Source of the DNA: Cryptomeria japonica
Taxonomy: Eukaryota > Streptophyta > Pinopsida > Cupressales > Cupressaceae
Assembly (NCBI RefSeq): GCF_030272615.1
Contig: NC_081409.1
Location: 208,677,190-208,741,189, forward strand
Reading direction: 5' to 3'
Length of the DNA: 64,000 nt
The translations under genes and the position numbers were made by a program. The notes beneath the pieces are model-generated. The model was not told the origin of the DNA and ran no database searches. It saw only the letters and a list, made by a program, of their open reading frames with translations. Every line of letters begins with the position of its first letter. Within the stretch, counting starts at the first letter, position 1. Positions 35,930-48,971 of the stretch are shown here, one piece after another.

Positions 35930-36520
35930 AGCTAGAGCGATATCTGCAAATTCATGGGCACTGCAATGGCTCTGCAATTTTATGAAATAAACAAGTCCAG
36001 TGCATAGAAAATTTCTAATTGTGTTGAGAATCCTTCTCGATATGCATGGACAATTGAATCACAATGTATACTCCATCCAAGATTACTACACAAAATCTTG
36101 GTCTGTGCATGGGGTTAAGGAAGTTATGAGTGATCTTGCGTTTTTATCAAGTATCTAGAGAACTAGAGAAAGTGAATGCACTCAATAATAACCCGATATT
36201 ATCTAACCGAGAGCGCTCTTTACAGCTAAGGCAAGATCTGCAAACTGAGGGGCATTGCAGTACCTTTTTAATTATATGAAAGAAACAAGTCCAGTGCACA
36301 GAAAACATAAGCTTTTGTTTAAAATCCTTAATCATGTATCTGCACGGTAATTAAGAAACAATGCATACTCAATCCAGGATTATTCTGCAGGCACAATTTC
36401 CTGGTCTGTAAATGGGTGGCATGAAGGAGGTTTCAAGTTGTCCCACCTTTTGACCATGCATCTAGAGAAGCAGAGCAAGTGAACATACTTGTGAATAAAC
36501 TGGTATTGTCTAAATTGAAC
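35930..36520. repeat. Tandem duplication, about 292-bp period
   Basis: The segment with ATCTGCAAATTCATGGGCA, AAACAAGTCCAGTGCATAGA, AATGTATACTCCATCCA and ATCTAGAGAACTAGAG recurs from about 36232 with matching words (GTCCAGTGCACAGA, AATGCATACTCAATCCAGGA, ATCTAGAGAAGCAGAG). It lies just upstream of the DUF218 exon, probably in an intron. Confidence 0.7.
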
Positions 36521-36810
36521 ATAATCATCATTTTCTATTCTGAATTTGTTTTTAGTTTGAACATTTTGGCATTTCCCAAATATTTTTTTAATATATCTCA
36601 CACCATCACATCGTTTGGGTTTTTAATTTTTATTTTGGTTGCCTAAATAATTAGAAGTGTTAAGCAGTGTAATAGCTGGTTTTTTTCATCACTATTTCAA
36701 TATGTGTGCACAATTCAAAGTTTTCCAATTCCTTCTGATTCTTTATTTGTCTCTTATTCCTTTTCTCTAATGCATTTTCAATGAACTTACACGTTTTCTA
36801 ATTTTTGTAG

Positions 36811-38241
36811 GAAAACAGATGACTGTTAGACACAGATCTCTGACAGAGGAGCATGCTCGAGACAGTTTTGAGAATCTTTTATTTAGTATTTGTCGTTTTC
36901 GGGAACTTACAGGAGTGTATCCTCACAATATAACGGTGAGTTCAGTTCTTAGTCTCCGCAGGAACACATTTTTTCATGGCTATTGTTTCTATGAGAGTGA
37001 ATACTTAAAAGAAGCAAATTGAATGAAAATATGTGAATCATGCTGATATCTCTTCATGGATTGGATCATTTGGAGTGCTCGAGGGTTGGAAATTGTAATT
37101 ATTGACCTTAAAAACTTCATTTGGCCCAAACATTTTTTTATGAAGCTTCAATTAGCTTATACCTGTTTGTTATGAAAATGACCACAAAATTTGAAACACA
37201 GGCCCTGCGTTTCAGGATGTTTTGGTGGCTTACATAATTTATGAGAACCAAAAATATGGATGTCAAAGAAAGCTCCTCAACTTAAGAAGGATAAAGATTT
37301 GCCAAAATGTACATTTAAGAAACAGTTAGCATGCAACATGTACAAGAGAAACCTAGAAATTAAATCAGAGAACACCGGCAGGCTTAACCTTTCCTGTATC
37401 TGGGATACAATTCTCAGATGTCCCTCATAAGCTTCCAATGCTTACGTAATTATTTCAAATTGATATGTGAAAGATTCTTTTGTCAGAGGTCTTACATTAT
37501 TGGCTTTACATGTTTAAAATCAAGCAATAGAAGAAAACTATGCAGAATCATATTTCTGTCTGTCCTGTTATGTAGGGATGGTGCATGGGCATAAATATGC
37601 ATATGCGCTGTCAAATCCTCTTACATTTAGATGTATGGTTTCTTCTGATTATCAACTGATGTATATTTTTCTGAGACGCCATCAACATTTCTAGACCTAT
37701 TCATATTTCACTGTCTAGCAATAGGAAAGCCTCAAATTAAATGAAATTTTAAAAGCAGAGGTTATTATTTAGTTTAGTCAAAATATTGAAATGGTCTTCT
37801 TTATATTCAAACCATGTTGTTTCAAATATCAACAATATTTTATGTTATTCATTGAAGATTAACTTAAGTTTTTTTAATTTTTTATATTTCCTAGAGAGTT
37901 CTGATATCATGTTTATTCAGGTTGTGAGTTATGATTTCAAGCAGAAGCGTTTTGCATACCTTCATCGGTCGGCACTAAGATTTCCTTCTTTTAGATTTTT
38001 CTATGTTGGAACTCCTGCATCACCATCATCTGCAGTTGCAGCATCGAAGGGTGAGGCGTTGGTAAGAGAGCAATTTCAGAAAGATCCATATGGATGTTCC
38101 GGATCTTTACGTATGAAACGACTAGGTCGTGATCCTTTTCACCGATCAATTCCATATCCTAATGGTTGCCCAGAGTTGGGTGGCTTATTTGATTATTGTG
38201 GCAGAACTATTTATTCTGAAAAACTTCCTTGGGATGATTAA
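36811..38241 (+). CDS. DUF218 (YdcF-like) protein, last two exons of a spliced gene
   Basis: The first exon here runs from an acceptor TTTTTGTAG (ending 36810) to 36935 and encodes SLTEEHARDSFENLLFSICR and GVYPHNIT. A phase-0 intron follows (36936-37920, GTGAGT...TTTATTCAG). The last exon, 37921-38241, encodes VVSYDFKQKRFAYLHRSALR, then FYVGTPASP, DPFHRSIPYPNGCPE, and a TAA. This matches the C-terminal half of the conserved eukaryotic DUF218 family, whose molecular role is not known. Both exons are open and the splice sites are good, so it may be functional. The N-terminal half, normally with the glycine-rich 'GHS' region, was not found upstream. Either it is separated by a very long intron or the locus is a truncated copy. 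Confidence 0.75.
36936..37920 (+). other. Intron of the DUF218 gene
   Basis: 985 bp, GTGAGT donor, TTTATTCAG acceptor, T-rich towards the 3' end. It joins two codon-complete exons with no frame change. Confidence 0.75.
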
Positions 38242-38502
38242 GTAGGTTTTGTTAGGGCTGATTTGAAATCTTTTATAAAAATCTGTTTCTATACAAATTG
38301 CATATCCAAAACCCGCCCAAAGGTAAAAGGGGAATATTAGTTTCTACACAAGCATTCAAGTACAAAGACTGTTCACTTATGGGTCTAACTTATTATAACC
38401 ATTTCCTACTTTGTGGGAAGTCTTTGATGTGGCGTTGATAGTTCTATCACCTGTATGTAATATAATCTGGCTCCTTCTGATAAAAGTTGTACCCTATAAC
38501 TT

Positions 38503-38508
38503 AATAAA
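38503..38508 (+). terminator. Poly(A) signal AATAAA
   Basis: AATAAA lies 262 bp after the stop codon of the DUF218 gene in a T-rich stretch, a plausible plant 3' end. Confidence 0.5.
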
Positions 38509-38549
38509 GTCCGAGAAATTTTTCTATTGGGGAATATCTATTTTATACT

Positions 38550-41500
38550 AAATCAAGATTGTTGAATCTTCAGTTCTGGATGCAACTACGCAAGTGTAAT
38601 TTTAAAGTAGCATTGGGCCATAATAGTTCCATCAAGCTGTTGCTTTTGCTCTTTTCATGGAATGTTGCACAACATATCACTCTGCATAAACATCTACAGG
38701 ATGTGCAGATATCAAAACTTATCCAGGTATTTGTTTTTCTGATCTGAAGCTGTTTATATGAAAATGGCAGTGCAGTAAGCCAATGTGTATACAAGGGGAA
38801 CTAATATCGGTTTCTTTTATACACAGTATTTTGAACAACAATATCACGAGTTCTTAGGTGGCTTCACATAGAAATGTTTATCACAGCTTTTGATTAGGTA
38901 TGAAGATGGACTTTGTATGTGTATATCGACATACACTCATGTTATTTTAGTTAAGAAGCAGGTTTATTCCCATGCAACACCTTGACATGCAGTTATGAGG
39001 CATTGTTTGTACTTAGAGACACTGGTAGAGTAGGAGGAGAACATGTTGCCTCAGGACATTTGAGCATACCATTTGCTGTTGGTGGAGGTTACTTTTTTGG
39101 AAACTTTGAGGGACTCTTATTGTGTTACACCAAACAAGCACTCCTTCTTGAAGAGGATAAGAGCTTGTGTAATATGCAACAATTACTCGGAAGCTAATTT
39201 CTCCTAAAATTCATCTAAGACAGACATTTGAAATGGTGCTTGTAAAGCTTCACTAGCACTAAATAATCTTTAAATGAAAATATATCAGGTACATTGAAAT
39301 CTAGATAACAATGCAATGGCAACTTGGTCATCCTCCTCAGTGATACCACATTTCTTGAGCTGCATCTGCAATGACTCGCATTAAATATTTGATTTGATTT
39401 AAATTACACAGATCAAACATGATCGATTAATTTTCAAGCTGATTGACTCTAACTGGATTTGTGTTTTCAGAAAGAGAATCAAGCTTAGTTTAAGTCTCGT
39501 ATGGATGTTGTATGTCAGGGATATAAAATTTCAGATAATCTGAAATGGATATACCAAAAATCCCCTCCGCCTTAATACATCATTTGGGAGAGATTTCTTT
39601 TCAGCTTAATTTAACTCTATTGAAATTTCTGTCAATAAGTCAAAAGAATTCCTGCTCTTTGGAGAAATGGCATGTAGTATTGGATTTTTTTAGGTGGGCA
39701 TAGTATGACCTCTAGGCAGCTGTCATCATTCATCCATTATGCCATTTGGTATCAATATATAATTAATAATAGCCATACTGAAATTGCCTCACTAATTATA
39801 TCATGCTAGCCATTGCTCTGAGCCTGGTTACCTGCCAAATTATTCAAAAATGGATTGGAATATACTGCTCCTATGGTTTGAGATGGGAATTCAATGCTTG
39901 CATTTTCCCAAAATTATTAGATGATGATATGCATGGCAAGAAAGATATAACGAATTAAGAAAATAAATGTTGTCAGAGGTGAAGTGTTACAGGTAGAGGT
40001 CTGAGGAGAGAAAATTCATGTCAAATGCTGTCATATGAGCTTTAACAGATATTTGGCAGTTGTACTTATAATGATATTGCTATGTCAAAAAAGGAAAGGA
40101 AAGGGTCTTTTATAGTCAATGGAGTTATAAAGTAGATAGCAGAGAGCAGGCTATAGGTATAGAGGGAAGATCAAGATAGGAAGTAACCTCGACTATGAAA
40201 GAAGAAATTAAGGAACCAGGATTATAGTCCGAATGATAATCAACATCAAACTAATAAGCTTTTAATAAGTCAAATTGATCCCCTAGGATTTTTCCAATCC
40301 CCTAGATAAAGAAAAATATTTTTGAGTTGATCATGCTATTGCCTGGGGGAAATCATCTATTCTAATGTAAACTTATAATGGTTCTCCATACAAATTAGCT
40401 ATGAAATCTGCCGCTTTGTTACACTCCCTTTTAACGTGCCTGAATCAAATCCTTTGAAATGATGCTGCTAAATTTATCTAGAGAACATTTTAGGTCATCT
40501 TTGTGACAGTTTTAGATAGAGGTTATGATATCAACAAATGGTGGTAATAAAATAAAAAAATCAAACAAATATTTCAGTTTTGTAATAAGAGCCCCCATTG
40601 GACTACCATTTGAACTTGTGAGGACATAGGTCACCATGAAGTGGTGACTTTTTGGCTCACCAAAAACTTTTTCTATTTTTTGAAAATTATATAATAGCTA
40701 AAGAATAAAGAGAATAAAACTTGTTAGGATGAAGTGTTATAGGTATAGGTAAGAGAGAGGAAAATCCATGTCAAATATATCATGAGGTTTAATAAATAAA
40801 GGGCAATTCTAGTGATAGTGCTATGCCAATGGAGTTGCAGAGGGGTAGAGAGTGTAGGCCAAAAGTGTCACATCCCTGCGAACTGTATGCTTTCTTTTAG
40901 TGTTAACTGTCCAATGTCTTGATGTAATTAGGACTAAGACAAGCTCTAACGTTGAAATTTTAATCATGTTTGATATTTTTAAATTTTTTTATGGACCTAA
41001 TGATTAAGGCTCTAGACTTAATACCTTTAATCATCAATTGCTACAATTGTTGAGTAATTAAAAGTTATGAATTAGTTTTAATTTACAACATGGTTGTATC
41101 TACACATGTTATATTTTAGGACTAATCGGGTACGAATAATCTTGTGTTGACCTATACATGATAAATTAGAGTGGTTTTGCAAGTGCAAGGGTGCACAAAA
41201 GGAAACCTAGCAACATATATTTGAGAATAGTCCTTAAGCCTTTTAACCTTGTCTTTGTAACTAGGAGACTGAATCACCCTAGATTGATTACTCAACTATG
41301 AATTTCCCCATTGAATGCTAGTTGCGTCCTTGACCCTTAGCTGGTCACTTGGTTCTAGAATGATGGTTGAGTCAATCGCTCACATCCCTTATCAATGTTC
41401 TTTAAGAGTTAACAATAGCAGACCAATGAATTCTCTAACTTTGTTTTTGATATTAAAAGCAACAAAACAAGGGTGCTGACCCTATATACAAAAAACATGT

Positions 41501-43506
41501 AGGCAACATAAAAGAAAGATAGCAAATCAGGGATGCTAACCATTTACAAACTCAGGTCAAACAGACCATTAATAGTACGTCAGAAAACCATTGTTAACAA
41601 AAAAAGATCAAACAGATCATTAACAACACACCAAAGAAAGCTAGGATCTCCAATTCAAGAGTGGGAAGAATCACCCACAAATCGACTAGGTGGGGAGAGG
41701 GGGGAGGGCGGGGAGGGTTTGTGGAGAATTACCTTTTTGCCTATGACAAACAACAATCCAGACAATACTACTCTTAGGAACATCATTACAAGTGGGATCA
41801 AGTGGGGAAATCCCCTTAGAGTGTCTGTCAACACCTGGAGGAGATTGTTGTCGTAGAACAGGAGCAAACTGTTGCTGCAGAACATGAGCAACAAGAGTAA
41901 AAGCTTCAGGGCTAGAGGATGCCACATTAGGAGGAGTAGGATTGAGGGGGCAACAAAGGCCATAATAGTAGTATGAGGCACAACCTCATCTTGTGAGGAG
42001 TCATTATCAACATGTGAAGAGTCATCAAAATTGGAAGCATCAACAGTCAAATGATCAACATTCGCATCTTTCTACCAAGTGGTAGTACCTTAACGACGCG
42101 AGAGAGAAAAATCCATAGCTAAGTGATCACTTGAGAAGCGTCTACGACAACGAAAGGCCCCCCCCTCATAATCCAACGATTGAGTCCATGACCTATCCCC
42201 AACCATAAGAACCACATCCCCAAGGAGAGGAATTCTCCAACTCTGTTGATTGAGTGTTTATAAGTATATTTTGGAAATGGACACCATCTTAATCGACTAT
42301 TAAGTTGTGGGGTATTAAAATTATGTTTGCAATGAGGAGATTGTTGAAACTTTTACATACTCCTAAACATCAATATTTAAAAATAATCTAAAAAATAAAC
42401 TAAAAGAAAAATAGAGAAAATAATTAAAAAAAATAGAAAAAAGAAGAAGATAGAAACGAAAAATTAAAACTTTACTAAGGTTGTGGCATTTCCATCAATG
42501 AATGATCTTGCAAGCATGAGGGTGCCATTAATTTGAGTTAAATGGGCACACCATGGGTATGCAATAGGGGGCATCCATGCCATTAAAAGGTATGGTGATC
42601 CCCCATTTATAAAAAATCTAGAGGTTGTGAAAGAAATTGGTGTCAGGGAAATCTCCAAACCTCCACAACCTCACTAAATTTGTGCTTTTTGACAAAAAAA
42701 TAAATAGAGAACAAAAAAGATGCAAAATAAAGGATTCTAGTTCAACCAACAACATATTTTCTGCATTTGCAATGATTGTTTAGGTTAAATTTGTCCTTGT
42801 TCAAGATATGCTTGTGTAGCAATAATACTCACTCACTGTGCTTATTACTGTAGACACTTGTTAATGAGCTTGAATAAGAGATGACAAAGGAAGATACACT
42901 CAATCTTGGCTTTAAAACTACTATTATTCACTCTAGTGTGGAAATTGATGAGAGATCAAGTAACTAGAGTGGTATTATGTAAATAACTCCCATACAAGTT
43001 CACAATATTTATCTATTGCCATTGTTACACATTGTATTACTAATCTCATTGGTTTGTAAAAGATAATCATGAAACCAAAGAAACTAGTAGGGAGTCTTCA
43101 TTCCTCATCCATTTACCTTTCAAAGTGATAAGACTCTTATAACAAACTTGAAAGTTGATGAAAAGTAGTAAGTGATAAAACATCCCTATCATATTGTGAT
43201 TAGAAATGAGAATGTAAATGCCCCCAAAAAAGAGTGTTAAGGTCATTTGTTTAAAGTTTTTGGATATACTTGCCCTTATTTCCCCACGTAGATAGTATGA
43301 AACAAATACCATAGGACGTTCTTTAAATTTCTAGGTAGGAGAGATCATAACTCTTGCAAAAACTAGTGATATATTTAATTAGATGTAAGAGACTTGCTAA
43401 TTTTGTCACTATCTAACTTTGATGGTAGGATTATTATAACTTGAGGAAAATCTCACATAATTTGATTAGAGACATTCTAATAGCAGCTAAGTTCTACTAA
43501 TCTGAT
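38550..43506. other. Noncoding spacer
   Basis: No supported gene. Frames at 41533-42050 on both strands include a leucine-rich artefact and G-run sequence (41693-41720) and show no domain. 39995-40160 and 40720-40870 share diverged sequence (GTGTTACAGGTAGAGGTC and GTGTTATAGGTATAGGTA), a dispersed repeat. Confidence 0.4.
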
Positions 43507-44399
43507 TGTTATTTTTAGTACTTTCAGATTGAATAAAACTCGGAAAATTAGAATTAGGTTAATTAATTTATAGTTTTCTAGACTTTAAGCATAATGAAGG
43601 AAATGAAATGCTAAAGACAATGCACAGTTACCTTGGGAAAACCTCCTAGGAGGAAAACCCTAGCCAAAGGATCCTCAGATCTGATTTATGATTTAGAATT
43701 CAATTGAGCATTACACACTTATCTGGAGTTGCAACCACTATGAGGAAGGAATAGTTAGTTTACAGTTCTCCTTATCTGATCACAATACTTTAATGGAGTC
43801 TTCGATATTTTGATGATGATCCGCAGTCTCTAAAGGAGTTCGCTACCCTCAATTTGAAGTTTGCTGCCAATTGATCAAGTTCGCACTCTCCTATTTTGGA
43901 TCTGCTGCTACATATGAGGTTCACTGTTCGCTGTTTGGGATCTACTGTCAAGTTCGCACTCTCCTATTTTGGATTTGCTACAACATATGAGGCTCGCTGT
44001 TTGCTGTTTGGGATCTACTGCAATCCTTATGAAGTTCGCTGTCACCAAATAGAAGATTTGATATTGCTAAATGCATAAGTATGAGATTCACTTTTCACCG
44101 AAGATTATTTCATCAACTTGAAGAACTTGATTGTGCTAATGAGAGGAAAATGTTGCATTTATAGGAGACATATGTTTCCCAAACATGTCGGCCTCCTTTA
44201 TATTTTAATCCATATTACTTATTGATTTCCCCTTTAATTTACTTTGATAGGGTCGGCCCTATCAAGGAGGCGAGTTTAGTTTGAGTGTGGCGTGCAATCC
44301 TTAGTGCCATGATGTAATAGGTCTAGCTCTATATTAAGGGGGCGGATTCCAATGTTGCCCAAGGCAATTGGAATCCGCCAGCCCTAATTACAACCAACA
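43507..44399 (-). repeat. Copia 3' LTR
   Basis: 893 bp. It contains a 73-bp tandem repeat (starts 43876 and 43949) of the form CAAGTTCGCACTCTCC ... TTTGGGATCTACTG, also present in the other LTR. Inverted GGTCGGCCCTATC/GATAGGG words lie near 44250. Confidence 0.95.
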
Positions 44400-44410
44400 C
44401 TCCCTCTTAA
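44400..44410 (-). promoter_or_regulatory. Copia polypurine tract
   Basis: The minus strand reads TTAAGAGGGAG immediately before the 3' LTR. Confidence 0.75.
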
Positions 44411-44467
44411 TTAGGGAATAGAATCTTAATCATAATCTTCCAGCTTGCACACAAGCATAGACTAGAT

Positions 44468-44836
44468 CCACCTTGTATTGCTCACAGAGGGTGGAGAGGA
44501 TCCTTTACTACCATCTTACATTGCCCGCAAAGGATGGTCAAAAGGTTACAATACCATCTTACATTGCCCGCAAAGGATGGTTTAACAATTACACTTCTCT
44601 CTGAGAAGTTTACAATACCACCTTACATTTCCCGCAGAGGGTGGTTAACAATACCATCTTACATTGCCCGCAGAGGATGGTTAAGAATTATACTTTTACA
44701 ATACCACCTTACATTGCCCACAGAGGGTGGTTAACATTTACAATACCATCTTACATTGCCCGTAGAGGATGGTTAAGAATTATACCTCTCATTGAGAAGT
44801 TTTACAATACCACCTTACATTGCTCGTAGAGGGTGG
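44468..44836 (-). repeat. Eight 27-bp hairpin repeats in the copia 3' untranslated region
   Basis: Each unit is exactly 27 bp, at 44468, 44511, 44554, 44618, 44654, 44704, 44746 and 44810. On the plus strand they read CCACC...GGTGG (units 1, 4, 6, 8) or CCATC...GATGG (units 2, 3, 5, 7), around a constant TTACATTGCCCGCAGAG-like loop. Whenever base 4 changes from C to T, base 24 changes from G to A. Linkers vary (15-37 bp) and often contain ACAATA or a GAGAAGTTT word. They lie between the pol stop (44859) and the PPT. Confidence 0.9.
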
Positions 44837-44858
44837 TTTTATACAATACAAAGTATCA

Positions 44859-47800
44859 CTAAAATTGAGACTCCCTCTCAATTGGAGTTTCATTTTCCAC
44901 AATACCAAGCCTATCCCTAAAGTACACAAACTTCACTTTGGATAGAGGCTTGGTGAGGATATCTACAACCTGCTCATCAGTGCTGACATACTTCAGCTGA
45001 ATAGCACCTCTTTGCACCATGTCCCGAATAAAATGATAATGAGTTTCCACATGTTTTGACCTGTCATGAAACACTGGATTGATAGATATTTTAATACAAC
45101 TCTGATTATCACAGTGAATAACTGTAGGATCCCATGGCTGACCAAACAGCCCAGCAAGAAGCTTACGAAGCCACACTGCTTCTCTGGATGCAACACTTGC
45201 TGCAATATACTTAGCTTCAGCAGTACTCAATGCCACTGAGGATTGTTTTCTGCAAGCCCAAGAGATCACTGCAAAACCCAAGCTAAAACAAATACCAGAG
45301 GTGCTTTTCCTGTCTTTGATGCTTCCAGCCCAGTCTGCATCAGAATAACCTTCCAAGGTTATTGGAGTGTTAAGTGGATACTTCAGCCCAAAACCAACTG
45401 TGCCCTGCAAGTATCTTAGGATATGCTTGGCTGCAACAAGGTGAACATGCTTGGGCAAGCTCATGAACTGGTTGAGAGCATTTACAACAAAACATATGTC
45501 TGGTCTAGTGTTAACTAGATACATCAATGATCCAATCAACTGTCGGTACTCGGATGGATCTGCAAATTCAGAGTTAGCTGCAGAAACACTTAACTTCTTT
45601 AAGTTAGATTCCATAGGAGTAGACATTGGTTTACAATCCATCATTCTAAATCTTTTCAAAATGTCAATAGTATACTTTCCTTGACTTAGAAAGATTTCGT
45701 TAGATCTTTGCCATACTTCTAGACCTAGGAAATAATGCATTAGACCCAAATCTTTCATTTCAAATTCTGAAGCTAGTTCTTTCTTGCATCTAATAATAAG
45801 TTCATCTTTACCAGTAAGAAATAAGTCATCCACATAAAGAACTAGAATTAGCATTTCATCATTGGCTACTTTAAAGTAAATATTAGGGTCAACATCATTT
45901 TTACAAAAACCTAGACTTAGCAAATATTTATCAATTCTTTCATACCAAGCACGAGGAGCTTGTTTAAGACCATACAGAGCTTTCTTTAACCTGCACACAT
46001 GGGTTAATCTATCCTGAATCTCATATCCCTCAGGTTGCTCAATATAGACTTCTTCCTCAATGACACCATTGAGAAAAGCAGTCTTAACATCCATCTGATG
46101 TAGTTTCCAACCCTTAGAGGCAGCAATAGCAATTATTGTTCTAATGGAAGTATATCTAGCAATAGGAGAAAAAGTTTCTTCATAGTCTATGCCTTCCTTT
46201 TGGGAAAAGCCACGCGCTACAAATCTAGCCTTATATTTTTCAATACTACCATTAGCATTATGTTTAATTTTAAATAACCATTTAGATGAAACAACAGATT
46301 TACCTTTGGGTTTGGGCACAAGGTCCCACACATGATTCTTGATGATTGACTGATATTCTTCATCCATAGCAAGCTTCCAGGCATGATGATTTAAGGCTTC
46401 TTCAACATTGCAAGGTTCAGTTTCAATGAGATTACACATTAAAGAAACGTAGTTGGAAAATACCTGAGGTCTCTTAGTTTCACGGAAGGTGCCACTTGGA
46501 GCAACAAATCTCTCAGCTTCTTGAATGGTGTTTGTTACCCAGAGTGGCCTCTTTTTGGTAACAACAATGTCACTAGGAATATCAGTGGGATTCATGGGTT
46601 CTGGAGGATCATCATGATCATCTTGAGGTGGAGGTTCAACTTGCTCCCTCTAAATCTCAAGGTTAGTATCAACGTCTATATTTTGATTATCATTAGATTC
46701 ATCAATAACACAAGAACCTTTCGATTTCTTAAAAGCAACGTCTTCTTCAAATTTAACATCCCTACTTACCTCAACGTACCTTTGACCTGGGATGTAAATC
46801 CAGAATGCCTTGGAGGATTCACTGTATCCGACTAGCATGCCTTTCTTTCCGGAGGGTTCCAACTTTGATCGTTTTTCCTTGGGCACATGAACATAGACGA
46901 GACTTCCAAAGATTCTGAGGTGGCTAATGTCTGGTTTGGATCCTGTGAAGGCTTCTTCCGGGGTCATGTTCTTTAGAGCACAGTGAGGACATCTGTTCTG
47001 GATGTATACTGCTGTTCTAGAAGCCTCAGCCCATAAGAAGGTTTGCAAGTCCTGATCATGGATCATAGCCTTTGCAGCCTCCACAATGGTCCTATTCTTT
47101 CTTTTAGCAACACCATTTTGTTGAGGATTGTATGGAACACAAAACTCCCTCTTAATTCCTGACTCAACACAAAAATCATGAAAGCTATCGGAGGTGTATT
47201 CACCTCCATTGTCAGATCTTAAACATTTGATTCTTTTACCAGAGAAATTTTCAGTTAATGCTTTAAACTCCTTAAATTTACTTAAGACTTCATCAGATTC
47301 TTTAGATTTCAAGAAGTAGATCCAAGTTTTCCTAGAGAAATCATCTATGAAGATTACATAATAAAGGAATTCACTAAGAGATGCTATAGACATAGGACCA
47401 CATAAATCAGAGTGAACAAGTTCTAGTTTGTCTTTAGCTCTATTTTCACTTTTGTGAAATGGACTTTTAACATTTTTACCAACAGCACAACCTTTACAAG
47501 AGTTATCATGAATTTGACTGAGTTTAGGCATACCTTTAACTAACCTTTCAAGAGATGTAAGGGCTTGATAATGTAGATGACCAAGTCTTCTATGCCATAA
47601 CTCACAGGATTCCGGAGCCTCATTAATGAGGGCTTGAATAGGGTTAGTGGAGAGCTTGTAAAGACTATCATATCTATGTCCAATTATATGAGTAGATTTA
47701 AAACTATCTTTCTTAGGCCAAGCAAAGACTTTTCCTTCAGAAAATGCAATTTGATAACCTTTATCTTCTAGAGCAGAAATGGAAATTAGGTTTCTTTTAA

Positions 47801-48893
47801 TTCCAGGAACAAACAATATATCACTGAGATGTAAGGAAATACCAGAATCTAATTTTAGAGAAGTAGAGCCAGAACCTCTTACTGAATAACGAGCGTCATC
47901 ACCAATTACCACGTGAAGGTTGGAATCTTTTTCTACTAGGCCTGAAAGATGATCATAGCAACCTGTGATGTGTCTGGAGGCACCACTGTCAATCAACCAT
48001 GTATTGCTATCTGAGGGAACACTGCTAGATAGAGCGGAGATAAATGAGAAGTCATCATTTTGTTCTAAGACTTCATTTAGGTTTGCTTCACTTTGGTTAG
48101 GGTTAAAATGACATTCCTTAGCATAGTGACCAAATTTGTCATATCTAAAGCATCGCACACGCGAAGTATCTCTTGGTTTCTTCCAAGGGTGTTGGGAAAA
48201 AGATCTGGATTCCCTATTTCTTTTAGGATAGGGTTGCTTCAAATTTCCCCTTTTCTTGCATTGAGCTGCAAGCATGTGATGGTCATCTACATGGGGGCTC
48301 TTGGATTGACTCGTTGCGATAAGGGGAGACTCTTCTTGGATGCAATCATTCTTAAGGCGATCAACTGATGGTAACTCTGACCGACCACTTATGGTTTGGA
48401 TAAATGACTCCCATGAGTGAGGTAGACCATTAAGGGAAATCATGATGAGATCTTTGTCTTCCATGTTATGGCCAATTAAACCTAGTTGATTATTTAGTTC
48501 TAAAATTTTCATGAAGTAGGAAATAATAGAATCTTCTTTAGCCATTTTTATATTGAGTAGTTGTTGTCTTAACGTAATTGCCCTACTAAGATTATTAACT
48601 TCATATGTACCTTGTAGATGGCTGAACATTTCCCTCGCAGTGGTGAATGAGGCAATAGAGGTGACGAGGTGGTCTTTGACTGAATCAATGAGAATCTTCC
48701 TGGCCTTGATAGCATCCTTTTTTAATTGTTTCAACTCAGCTGCATCCGAAGGTTCAATTAGCTCTTTCACTTCTATGAATTGGAGGAGATCTTCTTCCTC
48801 AAGAGCTAACTTGATTCGAACTTTCCATGTAGTAAAATTTAGATTCCCATCAAGCCTATCTTCAACTTTCAGCCCCATTGACCTGATTTGCAA
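44859..48893 (-). pseudogene. Copia gag-pol polyprotein with one in-frame TAG and lost active-site residues
   Basis: One reading frame from ATG at 48893 to a stop at 44859, interrupted only by TAG at 46652-46650. First part, 747 residues: copia-type gag (1-240), zinc knuckle 248-261 (CFRYDKFGHYAKEC, second Cys replaced by Tyr), protease DSG 302-304. The gag-pre-integrase finger follows (435-470). In the integrase, D496 and D561 are present, but the third acidic residue 36 further on is Lys597 (GVAKRKN). Second part, 578 residues from the next Met: reverse transcriptase with HQMDVKTAFLNG (166-177), LKQAPRAWY and YVDD (254-257), then RNase H with SDADW (418-422) and STAEAKY (457-463). In most copia elements the residue at 462 is Glu. 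RT motifs look intact. All four lesions fit G-to-A or C-to-T change. Confidence 0.93.
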
Positions 48894-48957
48894 AAGCTAC
48901 ATCAATCTGAAAATGAAAGTGTATTGAATTTTAAATCTGAAGATTGATCTAACCAAT

Positions 48958-48971
48958 TGGCTCTGATACCA
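48958..48971 (-). promoter_or_regulatory. Copia primer binding site
   Basis: TGGTATCAGAGCCA on the minus strand, directly abutting the 5' LTR. It is the standard plant complement to the 3' end of initiator Met-tRNA, with no mismatch. Confidence 0.9.

Noticed and set aside
41655-42050. 131-codon leucine-rich frame resembling a membrane protein
   Set aside because: It overlaps frames on the other strand and shows no domain or start context. The leucine run comes from CAACAA-type sequence.
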